Shown in pieces: positions 62,055-64,000 of a stretch of DNA of 64,000 nucleotides. The DNA lies in contig NZ_JYKA01000006.1 in assembly GCF_001676875.1 (NCBI RefSeq), forward strand, positions 1-64,000. Reading direction: 5' to 3'. Below the pieces are notes generated by a model that saw nothing but the letters and a program-made list of their open reading frames with translations, made no database searches and was not told the DNA's origin. Both the position numbers and the translations under genes were made by a program. Within the stretch, counting starts at the first letter, position 1; every line of letters begins with the position of its first letter. Source of the stretch: Chromobacterium subtsugae. Its GTDB lineage: Bacteria; Pseudomonadota; Gammaproteobacteria; Burkholderiales; Chromobacteriaceae.

Positions 62055-63069
62055 TGGTGCCGGCGGCGGCGGCCACGCGCTCGATCGGCGCTTGCGGCCC
62101 CCACAGCTCGACGCGGCTGCCGACGCCGGCCTGCGGCAGATGGCTGAGATCCACCGCCAGCATGTCCATCGACACCCGGCCCACCGTGCCGCTGGCCGCG
62201 CCGTCCACCGCCACCGGGGTGCCGTTGGCGGCGATGCGCGGATAGCCGTCGGCATAGCCGCAGGCGACGATGCCGATGCGCATGTCGCGGTCTGCGACGA
62301 AACGGCGGCCATAGCCGACCGCGTCGCCGTTGCGCAGCTGCTGCACGGCGATGATGTCGGCCGACAGCGTCATCGCCGGCCGCAGGCCCAGCGCCGCGCC
62401 GGTGGAGTCCTCAAACGGCGAAGCGCCGTACAGGACGATGCCGGGGCGGCCGATGTCGCCGTGGGTATGCGGATGGCGCAGCAGGGCGGCGGAGTTGGCG
62501 GCGCTGACCGGCAGGGCGCTGTCGCGGGCCAGCGTTGCGAAGTCGCGCCACTGCTCGTCGACGCCATAGGCTTCGTCCGCGGTGGCGAAGTGGGTCATGA
62601 TGGCGGCGGGGCGGATGGCGGGTTCGGCGCGCAAGCGGGCCAGCGCGTCGCCGGCTTGCTCGGGGCGGAAGCCCAGCCGGTTCATGCCGCTGTTGATCTT
62701 CAGCCAGACTTCCGCCGGCCGCGCGGCGGAACCTTTGGCCAGCCAAGCCATCTGTTCTAGTGAGTGCACGGCGCCGCAGAGCCGATATTCGCCCATGGCG
62801 GCGGCTTCGGCGGCGTCGAACGGGCCTTCCAGCAGCGCGATGGGGCGATCGATGCCGGCTTCGCGCAGCGCGACGGCGTCTTCGATATTGAGCAGGGCAA
62901 AACCGTCGGCCAAGTCGGCCAACGCCTTTGCAGTGTCCAATATCCCGTGGCCGTAGGCATTGGCCTTGACCACGGCGAACAGGCGCTTGGCTTGAGCGCG
63001 CTGGCGGGTAAACAGGAAATTGTGGCGGATGGCGGAGAGGTCGATCTCCAGCCGGATAGGGCGTGTCAT
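61996..63069 (-). CDS. alr: Alanine racemase
   Basis: A 357-residue PLP enzyme making D-alanine for peptidoglycan. The PLP lysine is in VVKANAYGHG (Lys35), and the second-base tyrosine region is GDAVGYGRRF. CGYADGYPR and VGRVSMDML are also conserved. It could equally be the catabolic DadX type; no dadA is adjacent. Confidence 0.93.
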   Translation of the reverse strand: MTRPIRLEIDLSAIRHNFLFTRQRAQAKRLFAVVKANAYGHGILDTAKALADLADGFALLNIEDAVALREAGIDRPIALLEGPFDAAEAAAMGEYRLCGAVHSLEQMAWLAKGSAARPAEVWLKINSGMNRLGFRPEQAGDALARLRAEPAIRPAAIMTHFATADEAYGVDEQWRDFATLARDSALPVSAANSAALLRHPHTHGDIGRPGIVLYGASPFEDSTGAALGLRPAMTLSADIIAVQQLRNGDAVGYGRRFVADRDMRIGIVACGYADGYPRIAANGTPVAVDGAASGTVGRVSMDMLAVDLSHLPQAGVGSRVELWGPQAPIERVAAAAGTISYELMCAVAARVPRSLRA

Positions 63070-63098
63070 GTCAAGAAATCGTGAACTAGAGGTGTGCT

Positions 63099-63104
63099 AT
63101 TATA
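63099..63104 (-). promoter_or_regulatory. Likely -10 element of the alr promoter
   Basis: The minus strand reads a consensus TATAAT about 30 bases before the alr start. No good -35 was found at 17 bases. Transcription would begin near 63092, leaving a short leader. Confidence 0.45.
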
Positions 63105-63181
63105 CACCCCCGTTCTTGGACTTTTGCCGAACTGCCGGCCGCCTGGTCGTGATGACTTGATTGCCGGCAGACGGAACAATA

Positions 63182-63799
63182 ATGGATACACTGCAGATAC
63201 TTCTCGACTTTTTCACCGGTTATGGCTACCTGGCTGTATTTGCGGTGTTGCTGGTTTGCGGTTTCGGCGTGCCGATTCCAGAGGACATTACCTTGGTGGC
63301 CGGCGGCGTGATTTCCGGCCTGGGGTATGCCAATGTGCATTACATGTTCCTGGTGGGCATGGCCGGCGTGCTGGTGGGCGACGGCATCATGTTCATGGCC
63401 GGCCGCACCTTCGGCAACAAGGTGCTGAAATTCCGCCCGATCGCCCGCATCCTTACCCAGGAGCGTTTCGAGGCGGTGCAGGAGAAGTTCGCCAAGTACG
63501 GCAACTGGGTGCTGTTCGTCGCCCGCTTCCTGCCGGGCTTGCGCTCCCCCATCTTCATCACTGCCGGCATGACCCGGCGCGTGCCTTACTGGCGTTTCCT
63601 GCTGATGGACGGCTTCGCCGCGCTGATTTCGGTGCCGGTGTGGGTATACCTCGGTTATTACGGCGCGGCCAACCGCGAATGGCTGATGACGATGGTCCAT
63701 CGCGGCCAGGCCGGCATTCTCGGCGCGGTGGCGCTGCTGCTGCTGGTGGTGGGCGGGGTCTGGCTGAAGCGCCGCCGGGTGTCCTGCGCGAAGAAGTAA
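63182..63799 (+). CDS. DedA-family membrane protein
   Basis: A 205-residue inner-membrane protein of the DedA/VTT family, members of which move undecaprenyl phosphate or phospholipids across the membrane. Family motifs are CGFGVPIPEDITLVAGG with its acidic residues and the arginine motif FVARFLPGLRSPIFITAGMTRR. The ATG at 63182 was preferred over an in-frame ATG at 63161 by family length. Confidence 0.9.
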   Translation: MDTLQILLDFFTGYGYLAVFAVLLVCGFGVPIPEDITLVAGGVISGLGYANVHYMFLVGMAGVLVGDGIMFMAGRTFGNKVLKFRPIARILTQERFEAVQEKFAKYGNWVLFVARFLPGLRSPIFITAGMTRRVPYWRFLLMDGFAALISVPVWVYLGYYGAANREWLMTMVHRGQAGILGAVALLLLVVGGVWLKRRRVSCAKK

Positions 63800-64000
63800 T
63801 TTCTTCTGATCATAAAGATGACTCGGCAGATTGTGGCAAGCGATCTGTGATGGGAGTTAAGGCTTTGTCAATCTGGATACGTTCCTTGGCTTAGTTAGGT
63901 CATCGTCCGTGTTAGATTGCCATGTCCATTGGCCGGGTGGTCGATCCTTGAATATAGGACGCTTGACCTGAATCGAGTATGGGTAGTCAATCAGCATCGA
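63800..64000. other. Unassigned 3' end of the window
   Basis: About 200 bases of lower GC content than the genes before it. No coding frame, RNA gene or terminator can be supported before the window ends. AAGAAGTAATTTCTT around 63791-63805 is a small inverted repeat at the dedA stop, but it has no T run. Confidence 0.3.

Noticed and set aside
63800-64000. tRNA or rRNA leader at the right edge
   Set aside because: No cloverleaf, CCA end or box A-like signature could be recognised in the 200 bases available.

Overview
The window is about 64 kb of GC-rich DNA, densely packed with genes on both strands. Gene content and order point to a betaproteobacterium of the order Neisseriales, most likely Chromobacterium or a close relative. 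The reasons are the order greA - DUF4149 - yhbY - rlmE - ftsH - folP - glmM, the order pilB-pilC-pilD-coaE-zapD-yacG, a Neisseria-type 16-strand porin, and a complete type II secretion operon. The genus is inferred; there is no rRNA gene here to confirm it. I saw no phage, insertion sequence, CRISPR array, tRNA or rRNA gene.

Layout. 1-2.5 kb (minus strand): a Lys/Ala/His-rich exported protein of the Asr acid-shock type, cut by the window edge and apparently frameshifted, lies just downstream of rstA-rstB. A near-consensus RstA box sits between them. 2.6-8.5 kb (minus): respiratory formate dehydrogenase fdnGHI (catalytic Cys rather than Sec) and its assembly factor fdhE. A perfect palindrome fills the spacer of the predicted fdn promoter. 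8.7-14.5 kb (minus): a tripartite RND efflux pump. 14.8-17 kb (minus): a large FtsZ/tubulin-type GTPase of unknown role. 17.3-20.2 kb (minus): purB and ffh. 20.3-25 kb (plus): ypjD, a ComEA-like DNA-binding protein and a porin. 23.3-28.8 kb (plus): type IV pilus genes pilBCD with coaE, zapD and yacG. 28.9-32 kb: an amidase and tsaE (minus), queG (plus, with a start overlapping that of tsaE) and a MaoC hydratase (minus). 32.2-36 kb (plus): etfBA behind a PsrA-type operator, then an acyl-CoA dehydrogenase. 36.2-47.4 kb (plus): the type II secretion operon gspCDEF-(small membrane protein)-GHIJKLMN. 47.4-53.8 kb (plus): carA, a LysE exporter, carB, greA and DUF4149. 53.9-59.4 kb: yhbY (minus), then rlmE, ftsH, folP and glmM (plus). 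59.5-62 kb (plus): an ExeM/NucH-type extracellular nuclease ending in a GlyGly-CTERM sorting tail, translationally coupled to its likely processing enzyme, a rhombosortase. 62-63.8 kb: alr (minus) and a DedA membrane protein (plus).

How the parts work together. The type II secretion system, the prepilin peptidase PilD, and the nuclease/rhombosortase pair form one plausible export route: PilD would process the pseudopilins GspG-K, and rhombosortase would process the tail of the nuclease. RstA/RstB and the asr-like gene look like a compact acid-response module. The PsrA-like site, etfBA and the acyl-CoA dehydrogenase form a fatty-acid oxidation module. Both carA and greA have a predicted promoter followed by an intrinsic-terminator-like hairpin in the leader, suggesting early termination control.

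No completely new multi-gene system is evident. The strongest leads are the RstA box/asr/rstAB arrangement, the GlyGly-CTERM nuclease with adjacent rhombosortase, the orphan tubulin-like GTPase and the operator-like palindrome in the fdn promoter.
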